In this document: one piece after another, positions 13,111-28,100 of the stretch
How the letters are laid out: every line of letters starts with the position of its first letter
How positions within the stretch are numbered: the first letter of the stretch is position 1
Assembly: GCA_013398955.1 (NCBI GenBank)
Contig: VWPU01004056.1
Span: forward strand, 1 to 64,000
Source of the DNA: Callaeas wilsoni
Taxonomy: Eukaryota > Chordata > Aves > Passeriformes > Callaeidae
Length of the DNA: 64,000 bases
Direction of reading: 5' to 3'
The notes under the pieces: generated by a model
What the model was told of the DNA's origin: nothing
Database searches by the model: none
The model's input: the letters and a program-made list of their open reading frames with translations, nothing else
Translations under genes and position numbers: made by a program

Positions 13111-16100
13111 GTAATTGAAATAGTTTGGAGTTTAAAGCCAATTTTTCCGTAAGAATTTGATTATCTTTCCAGCAGTGATTTTACCTCTGCAACATTCCTT
13201 TTCCCTGTATCACCCTAAGGCTTGGTTCCAGTGGTATTCTATTGAAACATGAGCTCCTGTCATCTACCCGGTCTTGTTCTTGGGCTTCACTCACTGGTGT
13301 AGTTAGAGCATGATGGGAAGAAACCTGGGAGCAATTGGTCCTTGCAGTCCAAATCTGAAAATATGTGTTTTCTACAGCAGCTCTGTGTAGTCAGAGCAGA
13401 GACACTTATGGAAGATGCTGGTCTAAGGGGCTCATTGTGTGAAGTTAACACACAGTGCTCCTTACCTGCTGTGTGCTGGTAGCTGGATGGCCTCTGGTGT
13501 AACCCGGGTTTCTGAGGGCACAAAGGTAGGAGCTACAAAGACACTGTGTCACTGCCTTTTGCGTTTATGCTCAAAGACGACATTGCATGTGGTGATTTTT
13601 TTATCCTGTTTGATTTCCTGTAAGCACATCATTGTATAGTGCTTGCTACTACATATTTTAACAGGATTTGGCTTTTGGTAGCTGGATGCTGGGAGACTTC
13701 ATACAAATATTATGTGCTTGTTCTGGTCATCCCAAAACATAAATTTACGGAGACCTGTGATTGAACTCAGTACAGTTGCTTTTATTTCGGTTAAGTTGCT
13801 ATTATAGTTCGTATAGGTAGTGATTTTTCTGTGAAATATTATCTGTTCCTTATAAAGGACAATATCACTTACGGACTTGCACTTTATTATATACAGTGAT
13901 ATATGTATATATGAATATATATAAATAATAGACATTATTGCCTATAGGACATTTCACTTACTGTTTACACAGAACTTACATGAAGCCATTTGAGTATAAA
14001 AGCAGATTTAATCTTAGTTTTGTTCTGCTGTAACTCTTTAGGAATTTGGGAGTTGTCATTCTAGATCAGAACTGCTTTCTTTCTAGTTTAGGCACGGATG
14101 CAGATAGAGGTCTATTACTAGATTCTACCTAGGGAGTTGGGAGTATGAAAGAAGCAGAAACTTGCGAAATCAGCTTCTAATGGGTTAGATTTCTGGCCAA
14201 CATTATTGGCAGTTTCATTTATACTCTGAGATATCACTGAGATTATTGTTGGCAACAATTCCTTGGCTGTCCATGTCCTAATCCATGTGGTCAGGACCTT
14301 GAATATAGCTCAGTTTTGTTTAGTGACAGTTCCTGTGGAGCTGTCTCTCTGGGATAATCCATGTCCAAAGCAATGTAGGGCTGTAGGGGAAGAGCCATCC
14401 CTAAGGAATCAATATTTCCACTTGAGCAGAGGCTGCCGTTTTTCAAAGACAGCCAATAATTGCGGCAACAGCTTCAACTTTGTGCAGCATTTCAGCTTGT
14501 GGGATACTCTGACAAGATTTCAGGGTGGTGCAGTTAAGAATGATTCCAGAATTCAAGTTCTTTCTCTGCAGAAGTTTTTGTGACATGTAGAATTATGTGT
14601 ATTATGTCCTTATTTTCAGGCATGTCAGTTCTTAATAGGCTAGGATTAGATTTATTTAACATGAATTGAGATTCTGCTCTACCCGATCTTTTATCAATGT
14701 CAATTGATACTTTTTGGGGGAGGAGGGGACATGGAGGGGGGTGGGATTTGGAATAGGCTCCCCAGAGACCAGCACCAAACCTGTCAGAGTTCAAAAAGTG
14801 CTTGGTTAATTCTCTCAGGCACATGGTATGATTCTGGGGTGGTCATGTGCAGAGCCAGAAGTGGGACTTTGATGAGCCTTGTGGGTCCCTTCCAGCTCAG
14901 AATATTCTGTGATTTCTCTCTCATCTCAAAAAGCTTTGTCTGAAACTAGTGGAACTTGTATATTTTTTTAGCTTACCATTGCTAAATTTCTTAAAAACAT
15001 ATTAAAGGGATTATCAGTGAAGATAAATTTTAATAATTACACTGAAAGACATTTTAGTTCACTTTGTAGATAATTCTCATGACCTGTTTTGCAGGTAGAA
15101 AAGAAGTGAGGATTTTAGGGTCAAGTATGACAGCAAATACAATAACAACAAACAGTTGAAGGTTCATTTTGCGTGTATATACACTGGCCATCCATGTGTC
15201 TGTTCAGGAGGGGTGAGCAGCACCTGTCAGTGCCTTCAGACAGTGGCCACATGGGTGGGTTATCCTAGCTCATAGTGAGGATGAGATTCCTTTTGGGTGC
15301 AGAACCCTTTGCTACACCATTAAAAAAAAAAATACTTTTTGCATAATGATTCTACTATCTCACACTGTGCCCACAGATGAAATCAATTGCTTTATTAAAA
15401 AGAAAGTTCTTATGATGTTGTGGAAATTTTTTTGTTTACTTATTTTTTGTCCTAACAAACATAGCTCTAGTGCTGAAGGTCATGTGGGCTCCTTTCTGTC
15501 TACAAGTGTATACCTTGCACTATAAATCTCAGCTTTATTCTTGTCGAGTAAGTTTTCTATGGTTTTGCCAGGTAAAATCTCCAAACTTATTTTTTATCAA
15601 TCCTAGTGTATACAAAGGGGAAGAATAGTAGTGAACCTTCATCTTTGTCATGGGGATGTTGTAAGAAAATAGATGAAAGCTACAGGGTTAAATAATGTGT
15701 TTTCATTAGCCATAGCCATATGAATCTATACCTTGTTTAAGTTAAGGTACAGTAAAGGTCAATAGTGGAGCTGCATCTGCCACTACTTGATAAGGAAAAA
15801 CTACATGTGATAAAAGAATGGAATGTAACATATTTTATTTGTTTTAATGTATTGTGCTTATGCAACTTATCTGTTCATAGGTGTCTGGACATTCCATTCA
15901 TGCATTGCTAATCAGGTATTGGCAAGTCTGTGCTGGTTACCTTTCCTACCTCAGAGCAAATTCAAGTAGTGAGTAACTTGGAAAAATTACTGCCTGTGTA
16001 TTCTGTCCTCCAGATTGCTTTAAAAAGAGCTGCTTCTTCTAGGCATAATTAAAAATGTCATAGTATTTTTCTCTGTGTATGTTGAGGGAATGTATGTTTT

Positions 16101-19100
16101 AGCAACTAGGGAACCATTGGAGTGGGGTAGATGCAAAAGCTTCCTTGTCTAAGGGCAAAATCAAAAAAAGTAATTCCAAAACAGATACTTGAGATGATAA
16201 TGCTAGCTCGTATTCCCTTCTTTAATGTGTCTGTACATATGAATTTAGGCATGAAGTGCAGGTATTTAAGATGTCTTACATAAAAGAATTCCATGGCTAT
16301 CTTGTGAAATAAAATAGAGGATGATTCTTGTTCTATCAACAACGAAAAAATCCTTTCTTAAAAGCTAAATTAAAATGGCAAGTTTTACTGTGGCTGTAAG
16401 TTATAATTATGCTTTTAATTGGTTGCTGTAATGGAGTGTTGTTAACCAAACCCATTTAGACAAGAAGAGGATATGCTGTGGACTGCAGAGTATGGAGGGA
16501 GGAATTACAAAACTGGTAGTTCTGAGAATCTGGAACCACATTGAGTCTCTTGTGTAGAGGACTTACCTTCACACTGAACAGCTAGGACTGGAGACTGGAT
16601 GCCAATGTTAGGATGGTGTTTGTCCTTGTGCGGTTACTACTTTATTAGGAGATGTCATGTCTGGCAGTTTTTCATTCCTCTGCTTGGAAAACATGTGGTG
16701 ACCTTGCAAAGTGGAAGTCCTTTTCTTTAAGTGAGGACTTGAGAGGTGTTTATCAGGGCCTGTTTCCAGAGGAAAGCCGTGTTTGTTTGCCTGGCAGGAT
16801 GGATATCTGAGAAACAGCTTCTTGCCCAAGGGAAACTGGGCGTACTTTCTGTGTCAAGGAGGCTTAGTTCTGCATTTTCATCATCTCTGAATATATCTGT
16901 CTCTCACTCTTTCTGGTACATGGCACTATGTCTCATATAATTTCTCTGTGAAAACTATTAGAAAGCATTGGGTGAATTTCCTCATACTGAGCATACTTTT
17001 GTTTATTTTGTTTCCCATTTATAGAAAATGAACATACATGATATGTTAATATTTTTAAGTGAAATACTGAAATTTCAGTGTTTGTACAAGAACATTGTGG
17101 GAATTAATTTGAATGCATAGTCTTCATATTACTGCAAAATACTCTCTTTACCTGAGAGAGAATCATCTTCATTTGAGAAGCGTGAGAGGTGCCTTTAAGG
17201 ACCAAGAGTAGTGGAGAGCTGGATGTTCACTCACCCACACCACTGTCCCCAGTACCCTGGGTAAAGCTTCATGCTGAAGTTTGTGGTTTAAGATGTTCTT
17301 CAGTGAAACAAAGTTGTTTTTTTCTAAAACTGGAAATAAACTAAAAATATCTCCTAGATACCAATTGTAAAAGCATTTTATGTGCTGCTTTATATAAAAA
17401 ATCAGCTCTCTAGACCTATGAGTGGGATATTTCTTTATTCCTGATGTGTAGACATGTAGAGCAAGGAGGCCAAGGACTTTAATCTGGATATCCTGTATGC
17501 AACTGAGCGCTGTGATTGTGTCTTTCCGCAGTTATTTTTTGTTGTTTCCCTGTCAGGGCCGGAACACTAAAATAGTCCTTGCTCCTCTGTCCCTGAGAAG
17601 GAAGCCTGGCCTGAGTCCTTGGGTGAGAATGAAGTAGAAACAACTGTGCTCTCAGAAATGTTTCCACTGGGATGACCTTACATATTATAACAAAAAAACC
17701 CCTAACCAAACAAAAGACCCTACCAACAAACAAAAAAACCCACCAACCCCAAAAATCTGGAACACAACAAAAAAACCACCAACTTAAAAAAAAATTTTAA
17801 TTACTCTAGTAAGGAGCTGCTGGTAAGCTGCTGTGTTTTGCTGTAGAGACAACTGTATTTCTCTGCTAGGGGAGTTGCTTTTTAGTCTGTATCCTATATG
17901 TATTTATTTCAGAATATTTAGTTACCTTTTCTACTATTTAGTGAAAAATGTCATAGTTTATTTATTTTTTAACAGTTTTAAATAGCTAAATTTGTGACCG
18001 AGACAAGAGGTGGTTAAACTGGGCTTTTTTAATATTGACAAGACACTTGACACTTGTATGTTTTATGATATAGTTTCTGAAAGTACAGAACACTGAAGAC
18101 TCTAAGATTGTATTTATTTACTGTGATTGGGGAAAAAAGACATTCCTTAAATTAAGCTGCAGATATGAAGGGAGTTGGTCGTGGGCTAAACAATATTGTT
18201 ATGTATCTATTTTCAGCATACAGACAGTTACAAATGATTGTTAAAAGGGAGCCAAGATTTCAGAAGAATGAGAACAGAATATGAATTGTAGTTATGAATG
18301 GCTCCTTGTTTTTGAAACTGGCAATAGCTTGCTGGTGTCTGACATCCCATCTGTAACAGAACAATTTATTTATTTCTAAAGGTCACATTTCTCTCAGTAA
18401 ATGAAGGAAAATGCATTGTTTAAGGTAAGGATTAATTATTTTATGTGACAATTCAGACAAGCTGTGTAATGAAGAATAACAAGAAAGTTCCCTTTGCAAA
18501 ACAAGCTGTGTAATGAAGAGTAACAAGAAAATTCCCTTTGCAAAAACCATTTATGGTGTCACACGTCACTCCTAATTACATATTTTTTCTTCTAGCCAAG
18601 TATATTTGAGTGCTGGGAAAACCAAAAAATAGAAAGAAAATAGATTAATAAATAGCTTTCTTTTGGTTTTAGCACCCTCAAAGAAAACACAGTATACATA
18701 AATACAGTTATATCTTATTTTATTGTGAAGAAAAAGGGTAAAAACTTTGCTAGATGTTTAGGACACGTTAAATGATGTTACTGTTATAGGTTTCTTGGTG
18801 GTCGACTTCATTCTTTTGATAGTATTTGGTGTTTTCTTTCTGAATAATAAGATGTAGTTCTTTTGTTGGGGTTTTTTTCTGTTTACTCAGCTGCTCTTTA
18901 AGGTGACCTGACTTTACTTGCTAGCTCTGTGTAGGGACAAAGCCCAGACATGTTAATCAGGAGGAGTAGTTGATGATGAGATAAAGGTCTTTCATGGGAT
19001 TGCAGCAAAGCTTGATCATTGGTTGGTAGTAACTAGTGTTGATTGCTTTAAAAATCTCCAAAATTTTTAAAGGAATTTGTGCTGATTTTTGGGTATTCTG

Positions 19101-22100
19101 TCAATGAACAGTTGAAACTAAGCCCTGAAATTTTAATTTCAGTGAGCCAACATGTAAGAAGAGGGTGAGTTTTTTTTCTAAACTACTTTTACCTTTTTAG
19201 GACTTGTATCATTAACTAACTGGGATAAATTGCTGGCAAAGAACGGAGAGATTTTTTATTTTTGGAGGTTTTTACTTCTGTTTCACTGAACTCAATAGAT
19301 ATTCACTAACCATGCCTAAAGCCTCTGTAATGATTCTACTCTAGCGTTTACAGAAAGATTAACTTTTTAAATAAATTGTTCTATTTCTCTTACCTTGTGC
19401 ATGACCACAGATAAAAGCTTGTCTGCATTATAATAACTAAAAGTGTATGAATTTTTGAATGAGACATTTATTAGGTTCTGCTTGCTTTTCCTGCATGGAG
19501 GAGCTGAAATTATGCCTCGCAATCTGAGGAAAACATACTTGTTAAACATTTTTGGGAGAAGACTCTTCCAACCCCCTGTATAGATTTTCTTTTTTCTTCC
19601 TCATTGAAACCATCTTTCCAGCCTTGTCATATTTTCATTAAAATGAATACAGAAGATGATTTAGTAGGTCAAAGAAGGATTGTTGCAAGAATATCTTACT
19701 ATTAAATAGTCTGTTGTTGAGCTCAATAACTTTATTTAGATGAAAGCATGATAGTTTCTGGATAACCTTCTGGATAACCTTATGCTGGTAGAAGTTTCAC
19801 TAGGGGCTGGAAGGGAAGATGTCTGTGCTCCTGTGCCATGGGGGTGCCAGCTGTTGGGTGACTTCCCAGTCTCTCAATTTCCCCATTCCGTATGTTGGCA
19901 GAAGGAAGGACAGAGGGAAATGCAGGTGCTGCCCCAGGAGCAGTGAGTTGGTTAAGTGTAATTTGTCTGGAGGATCTTAGTAGTCTCCTGTATTGCAAAG
20001 GGAAGTGGAAGTAAACTTAACTTTAGCTGGGATTGCTGTTTTCCCATGAATATCGGAGGGTAACCCATTCATACTTGCATGAGAAGAAGACTTGCCAACT
20101 GTATTGGGTCTGGCTGAGATGGAGTTCATTTTCCCCGCAGCAGCTCTCTCAGATCTGGCTGGCATTGGCTCTGCTGGACATGAGAGAAGCTTCTGGCAGC
20201 TTTTCACGGTAGCCACCACTGTAGCCCCTGCACTACCAAAACCTGGCCATGGAAAAAAAAAAACACAACAAAAACAATTTCTTAACAAGACTCTTTATAT
20301 TGGAAGAAATTCCTTCCTGACTTCCATGTGGACTGGCTGAAGGTCTGAATGGTGATGTTTGCTTACGGTGGTTTTCTTTGCTCAGTCTTGGGGGCAAGGC
20401 AGAACTTGCTTCCCTCTCCGTGGCTAATGAAAGGGAGCAGTGGGAAGGGCTCTGAGGCTGTTGGACTGAAAGGTCCCAGGGAAACACCATTGTTGCCCAG
20501 TACCCACTAAAGTGATAGAATTTCTGGTAGCAGGTGTGTTAAAAAGGTACTGTAAAATAGGATTTCTGAGAGTTCAGTGATGTAAGAATTACTGTTTTCA
20601 TGAGTTTGCTTGAATTCCACAGGGATTTTTTTGAGCTAAAACCATGTTAGGGCAAAGAAGATCAAGATGTGTTCAAACAGTAAATAAAAGAAATACTAAG
20701 AAAGGGGATGCTATAAAACTCCCTCCTCATTAGTTGCTGGGATAATGGATTTGTCATATTTTGCATATATTATGCTTAGTTTACAAATCAGTCTGTCTGA
20801 ATAGCGCTCTTTAGACTGGGTGAAGGGGTAACCATAGAAATGAGGAGGTGAGAAGCCAGCTGAAATCCAAAATATTTCCAGTATTGTCCTGGATTTACAG
20901 GACATAACCATTCTGTTCTAGTTTATAATTTTTTTTTTTTAGTAAAAGATACAGTAAATTGCTTTAAATTTTAATACCTAGTTTGTTTCTTCATCCATCA
21001 TTCATCAAGGGGAAAACACAAATAGTGAAATCTTAATTATTTTTAAACGTGTGAACTGATTGCACTCAATGCTTGGAGTGTTAGATGGAGTTACAATTGT
21101 TGGGAACAAGGAACCTTTGGCAGTGTGTCCAAAAGGACAACTGGATTCCTGGAACCCTGTGCATCTTGTGATCCCCACCTGGGCTGTTGTCTTGAAGGTG
21201 GGCTGAGTGTATGAACGGCTGCGTGTCAGCATCTGTTGGAAGTCAGAGGCTTTTAGGTGTTCTAAGTGGTGCTTTTGGGGAAAGCCAGGAAGTGCTTAAG
21301 TGTTGACATTGCTAGACAAAGGGTTGTTCAGCCTGGACCAATGACCCAGGATTTAGGCATCCCTTTGCCTAAGTCACCTGAAGGTTCAGTCTAGGAAGTA
21401 TGTACAGCTGCTGGCAAGGTGGAGGAAAAAACGTGATCCAAAAATGAAGTCAAATCTTTTGCTAACTTAACCAGACTGTGTCATCCTGGTAGAAAGATGT
21501 TGCTAGAATGATCCAAGACCTAAAAATGTCAAGCTTTTGCTCTGGTTGGCTTTCAGGTTTTCTTTAGTACAATAGTCAGTTTATGCACCCGAGCTGTATG
21601 TTTTCTTTCTGTAGAAGTGAGTTCTCATACTCCCTGTTTTAGGTCTCCAGGGTGAGTCTGGCTGCCTTCTGCTTCATAGGGTTCCCAATTACTTTCAAAG
21701 AGCTTTTGGTCCAAGGTATTGCCAGATGATACAGCAGTTTTATATTGCTAATTAGAATTAAACAGACTGTATTAGAGAAATGCATATACCTCAAACCATT
21801 AAACAGCAATTGCTTCAAAGTAAAAGTAATTATTTGGAAAACTAGATATTAATACTTGAAAACTGATAGAAAAAAGAAATGTAGAAGTAAATAACAACCC
21901 AGACTGCTCTCACTGGTGGAAATTACTTTAAAAATGGTTATTTTTTCATAAATTTGTCGACTACATGATCAAAACTAGATTTTCTAGAAAATTTTTCTGG
22001 TTTTCCTTCATATGTAATTTGTACCCTATGGTTAGCCAGTATGCTCTGTCCTTGCACTGCCAGAGCTGGATATTTCATTTTCTCAATGACTTTGTAGTTG

Positions 22101-25100
22101 TCTGCTGTTTCACTTCTGTTTTATTAAAGCTCGCTGGTTTCCCTGTTCCCTGTGTGGATTGTCCATTTGGCAGCACGTTGTAGGTGAGTTCAGTGGGTCA
22201 TGTGCCCAGTAGCTGAGGCTGAGCTCGGCTGCACAGCCACCATCAGCAGACCCGTTGTACCTCAGCTCAGGTGCCTTGGTGGCATTTATGCCAGTTCAGA
22301 CAGGTGACCTCGGGGGTACTAAGGGTTAAGTGTATTTGTATTCCTTGAATACTGATGGAAAGCTAATAGCCTTTAATAAGGATAGATGCTTTTCAGCATA
22401 GAGAGAGATCTCTCCTGTATTTGTGCAGAATTCCAAATAACGTCTGTACAGGCTTTCCTTACAGCACCAGCAAAATTTCTTGGTGAAATTCAAATGTCAG
22501 AATGTGCTAATATGGTGCTGAGGTGGAAAAGATTCTTGGGACCAGGCTTGATGTGTGTTTCTGGTGGTGGCAGGCAATACCAGTGCCACCAGTGTGCTGA
22601 GTATTTAAAGTAAATGGCCACAAAACGCTGATTTTCCTTAGCTGCCTTTCTGGTTATCGGTAGCCATTACTGAAAAGCACCTTGAAGCGTTACAAAGGAG
22701 TGCAAGTCTGGTGTTGCTCCTGCTTCTCACTGGACAGCCTGGTTCATGTCTTAATGCTTTTATTTTAGACTTTCGATTTTTTGCAACTCAGTTCTTTTAA
22801 ATTTTATCTAATTAAGACTTAAATTTTTAGCACTGTGAATAGTTTGTAAACTTCAGGGGTTTTGCTATTTGTAAATCACTCCTAACATCCATAAACCTGG
22901 GCTTTATTTCAAGGAATGCAATGTTTTTGGTATTAGGCATGCTGTTGTTAGCAGACTCTATGAAACTGGAGCAGGCAGATTCATTACTCTTCTGACTCTG
23001 GATTTGAATTTGTTTTTTTTATCCAGAAGAACAATATCTGTTGTGCATGCTCAACAACATAATTAGTATGTAGTGTGTGTATTTGCAAAATACTAAAGAG
23101 GCATTTGTATTTATTTCTTTGTTATTTATTTGCAGGGAAAGCCTGTTAATTCATGTGGTTTTGCTTTTGTTTCCACCACTGGAAACACTTTTTGCATGAA
23201 TGTATACTGTTTAGTTTGGTTGGGGTTTTTTTGGAACTGTTTTCCCCAGAGACTGGTAATGCTGACATTGTGGTCATGCTTTGGATGTGTGCGCGAGCTG
23301 TGTGTAATTAGCAGCGTGCTTGTACCACGGGGACCTGGCTTCCCTGCAGTGCCAGCGTAGCACAACTGTGAGTGCAAGGGGAATGAAAGTCCGTGGCTCT
23401 GATGCGATTCCCGTGGGAAGGAGTGCTCACTCCTGTGTTTTTGCATACACACTTTTGTCCTAGATGTTTATTCTCCCCCAGCAAAACAGACACCTTCCTC
23501 CTGTGTGACTGTGTGAGGAGGTGATTTCTGGATGCCAGTGGTGTGCTGGTGGATGTCACGTGTGACTGAGAAGTGTCAGTGAAGGGCAATATTTGCAGAA
23601 GCACTTGCTTGTGCAGGTCAGCCTTTCTCCTGCAAGGTCTCTCCTACCCTGCACCTCGCCGCTCTCCCTGCACAGGTGCTGGTGCAGGTGTCCTTTGAGG
23701 AAGGGCAGAAGAGCGATGTGTCAGCTGAGTACCAGAGTGAAAGAATACTTAACTGTGGTTTTCTCTCCTGGAACTGAAGAATTAGTGGTCACAAGTGGGA
23801 GATGAGTTTCAACATGGGTTGAAAATACCATGTTGCTTTCTAGCTGTAGGAATGCAAACTAAGTAGTGCTTTCAAGCTGGGAGAAAGGAGGCTGTCCAGT
23901 GGTGACCAAGTTTCTTGAAACCTGTCTGCAAGTTCCTGCTGAATATGAGGCAACTGTTATTTTACAAAGGTTTACAAGCTGGCCAAATTAGGAAGCTTCT
24001 GGAGTCATGAGTGTTTCGTAGCACATGGTTCACCATCCTGACAAACACCAAGCCTCTGCTACGAAATTTCTTCTGAAATAAAAAGGGAACAGCTTGAGAG
24101 CCCATTTATCCTGGAGCACAGTCAGCAGGGTGTGTTTGGCCCCACATGGATAGTTTTACAAAGATAATGGTAGCTTTAAAAACACAGTCATTTCCTGGTA
24201 TCTGCATACTTTCAATACTTATTTCTATTGTACACTTCCATAAGGAGCTCAGCAGATTTTAATTGTCTAGAAATACAGATCTGTAAAGGGAAGTGTATCT
24301 CATCAGAGAAATCTCTGGAATGTATCGAGGATAAATAATAAGCATTTAGATTGCTATGTCTGGCAGTTTGTTTTGACTTGTAACCTGTGTAAGTTAGCAA
24401 ATTTTATAATACCTAAAAATATTCTGGGATAGTAACAGTTTAAAATATTTTTTTTACTAAAAAATTTTGCGTATTTGAAGACACTCAGGTATTTGCAGAA
24501 AGTTGAAACATTTGGGGAATTCATTTGAAGGGAAGGTAGCTCTTTGCAGTCCTAAGTGGCTTGTTGCAATCCAAAATACATGAGTAAAAAAGGGAAATGT
24601 TTTAAAACAACTGCATGTTGGAATAAGAGCAGGCAACTCCTGCCAGTCTGTTTTAGGTTCAGTTGTATTCATATTTTTTCACTAAATGATAATTAGATAT
24701 ATGCCATTTGAAGCATTGTACATTTATTTCCTTCATCAGTCATATGGCAGAAGCAACTAAAAATATTTATTGAGTTCTTTAAATATAATAGATGCATTTC
24801 CGCTTTTTGTTCCATAATAGCCTGTGAACTTTAAAAAAAAAAAAGTACAACTGATTGCAAAGATGACATTCCTAATACAGAAGCCTTCCATTTCTAAAAA
24901 TATTTTTCAAACCTTAAAACATAAAGTATTCATATTTCTTGGTGGCAGCATGCCTGTTTATGTCCAGGGCATCCAGGTTTATTGTTAACGTGCCCCAGAC
25001 TGCTGAACTGTTTGTGCTTGGGGTTCTGTTTCATTCTTCCTTTATCATGGTTTTGCATGGAAGAAACTGAGTTGACTTTTTCTGGGTCATCATGGATTTA

Positions 25101-28100
25101 CGAGATTGCAAGGGGGACAGACATTTGGGGTGCTTTTCTTATTTCCAGTGTGTTCATATTGTATTCATAGTGCCTTTGATAGTAAGTGCAGAGCTATTTT
25201 ATCTTACTTCTGTGTCACTAAAATAAACTATTTAAGAAAACTATTAATGAAGCTTCACTGGCTTAATCTGGGCTTTAAAATTAATGTCACTCTTTTAACT
25301 CCTTAGCTGTATTACATTGAACTATAAATAATTTGAGGATAATGGATGGGAAAGCAGATGGTGCCAAGAATGCTTTGCAATTGGCAGAGCAACCAAACAT
25401 TTTTTAAATTTACTTATGCCCCAGCAGGTCTCTGTAAACACAACCTAAGCAAGCTTGTTTTTGAAGTAAACTTAAGAAATGTCATTTCACTGGATAACAA
25501 AGCACAGAAAAAGTCATAAATCTGTGTGCTGTGCACAGTTATGAGAACATGTATTCCTTTTTCTGATTCTAAATGAGCACTTTCATACTTAATTTAACTT
25601 GAAGACAGTGTTTCCATTATATCAGATTTTTTTTCAGTCTTGAAAACTCCAAATAGAAATTTTTAGAAATGCGAGAATTTCCCTAAAGCATTTACAGAGC
25701 TTTCAGAGTGGTATTGCCATAAGATGAACAAGTTTAATCAATTATGGTATTCTCATTGCTCTGGCTGGCACACATAAAGCTAAGGATGTGAGTAGTGGTG
25801 AAAGGGCAAATTGGATTTTTAGTAACTAATTTAATTATTTGAAGTAATTCCAGACTGACTCTGTCATTCTAAGCATTGTGTGATTATTACTTCAGAAAAA
25901 AAAATTAGTGCATTTTAAAATTATGTTAAAAAAAAGAAAAAGTTGTCCTCAGTGTTTTTTTGCAAGGGTGGGTGCCTTTGAAAATCCCGCCCTCACACAC
26001 CCACCCACCATGCTCCCCCCATCCCCCTCCTTTTTTTTTTTTTACAAGAACACTTGCCTCATGCACTTTTTGGCTTGACCCTTTTGATTTGCAGATAAAG
26101 GGTAGGAGGAACCGAGGCTTTCTTCATGAGCATGAAATTTTGCAAGATCTGTGGTGGTATTTAGTATCCAGATTCAGCCTGGATCTAACTGCTGTCTGTC
26201 TTCCTAATTGTAGCACTTAAAAAGAGCTTTTGTCTGTGTGTTGTTGTGACATAACACTAAGAACTGTGGAAAATAGGTATTTTCAAAACAGGAATTTGTC
26301 CTTTTTTGTGTGACATAGTCTGTATTTATCTGCAGTTCTGATCAGCTCTTAAGCAAAAAGCCCCCATCCTCTTTTTATTTTTTTTTTGTTGTTAAAATAA
26401 GTTTTCCATCAGTTGAAGTAGTATGCACTTGATATTAAAAGCTTAAAGGAGAATATTTTTATTAAATAGGAGATGGAAGGTACCTGTAAATTTAAAAGGC
26501 TAAAGTTTGTGCCTGCAGAATTAAGCAAATGTAGAAGTGATGCAAAGCTGAAATACAGTTTTAAAACTTTCTGAATTGAGGATATTTGTTTGCCTCCTGT
26601 CTGCCCTTTCTGATGGACATGTAATCTTTTTGTCTCTTTTTGTAATCTTAACCCACTGTCCCATCATCGATGTGATTATGGGATCTTTCCAGACTGTAGT
26701 GCCCATTATCAGGTTCTGTGCCTTGTTTATCTATGATGCAAAGTAAATGAAATGAATGAAGCAGGGCAGTGTTAACGGCCATAACAGAAAAAAAATCAGA
26801 TAGCACGTCCAATTTTTTTTTTTTTTACTCATGTTGAAAAGACATCTTCCCCCCTTTTGTTTCTTTTCCCCATTACACAGTGAAGCAACAAGTATTACAG
26901 TTTAGTCAGATGAATCAGGAAGAATGCCATGTTTGTCTTTAATCACTTGGAAGAGCTCTGAAGAATTTCTTGCATCTTTTAGGAAAAAAGAATTGCTAAC
27001 GGACAAAGCAAAAATGAGAAGCTTGACTTCATACAGAAGAATTTTTGAAAGGAATTCATCAAAATGAAATTAAATGTCCTGCTGACTCAGCCATAACACA
27101 TGACAATAAATGCAGGATAACCTGGGTTTTTTTTGTTCCTTACTATTTTTGCTATTAGTTCACTTTTTCTCCTGCTGAGAGGCTACATGAAAGATCTTGT
27201 TATTTGTGGCTGTGGTAAAATATGCTGGCTCAGCCTGCCTGAAGAAACAGAAGCCTTGGCAAGAATGCTGATTACCATGACAATCTAAGCAGTCTAGAGC
27301 TTTGGGGTGTTGTGGGTTTTATCATAAAGATAAAAAAATGTGTCCTGGATGGTAGGATAGCTGATAACATCCTCATGATGCAGCATATCCAATTGTCCTT
27401 GCAAGACTTATTTTTCATTTTGTGTTACCTGAAGAGGGGAGGGGGGAACCTTATCACCTTCAGGTAAATTTTCATAACATACTTGTGTGTTTACATCTTT
27501 ATCTATTTTAGGATATAGTTTTATGCAGTAGGTGCATGAAGGAGTTTACATTTTCATGGGTTTTCCCCAATAGCATGGAGGGAAACGGCCATGTGCTTCT
27601 TCCTGCTCCCTCTCTGTGCTACAGTATCTTCACAAGCAAAGACAAAAAACCCCAAGCCCACCCTTCCTATCCATATTAGAGTGTCATTATTGCAGCCATT
27701 ACTTCTTCAAAGGTACTGCACCCTACCTCCACTAGAATGCACGTGTGTGTGGTAAAAGGGCTGATAGCATGTTGCATGAGGTTGTTGGTTTAAAACTATC
27801 TCAGATTGGAGTAGGAAAACCAATCTGCTGGTCTCTAATGGAGTGTGTGAGCTAAGTTATTGTCACTGGTATTTGGACACTGGTAGGAAAGAATAGACTT
27901 AGGATTTTGAGTTAGAAAGGAAAAATGACTTGAAGTTATAAAGTTGCAAAGTCCCTGTGCAAATAAATTCATCCGTGAAGTTTTCTCATTTAAAAATAGG
28001 CTGTTTAAGTATTTTTCTAAAAATCTTTTGCTCATTATGACAAAAGCAAGGGTATTTGCACTATCACTTGTTAATTTCTTTCCAAGTAATTTCCTTGTTT

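Noticed and set aside
13699..13935. Minus-strand frame rich in Ile/Tyr
   Set aside because: It comes from an ATAT-rich low-complexity patch in intron 2.
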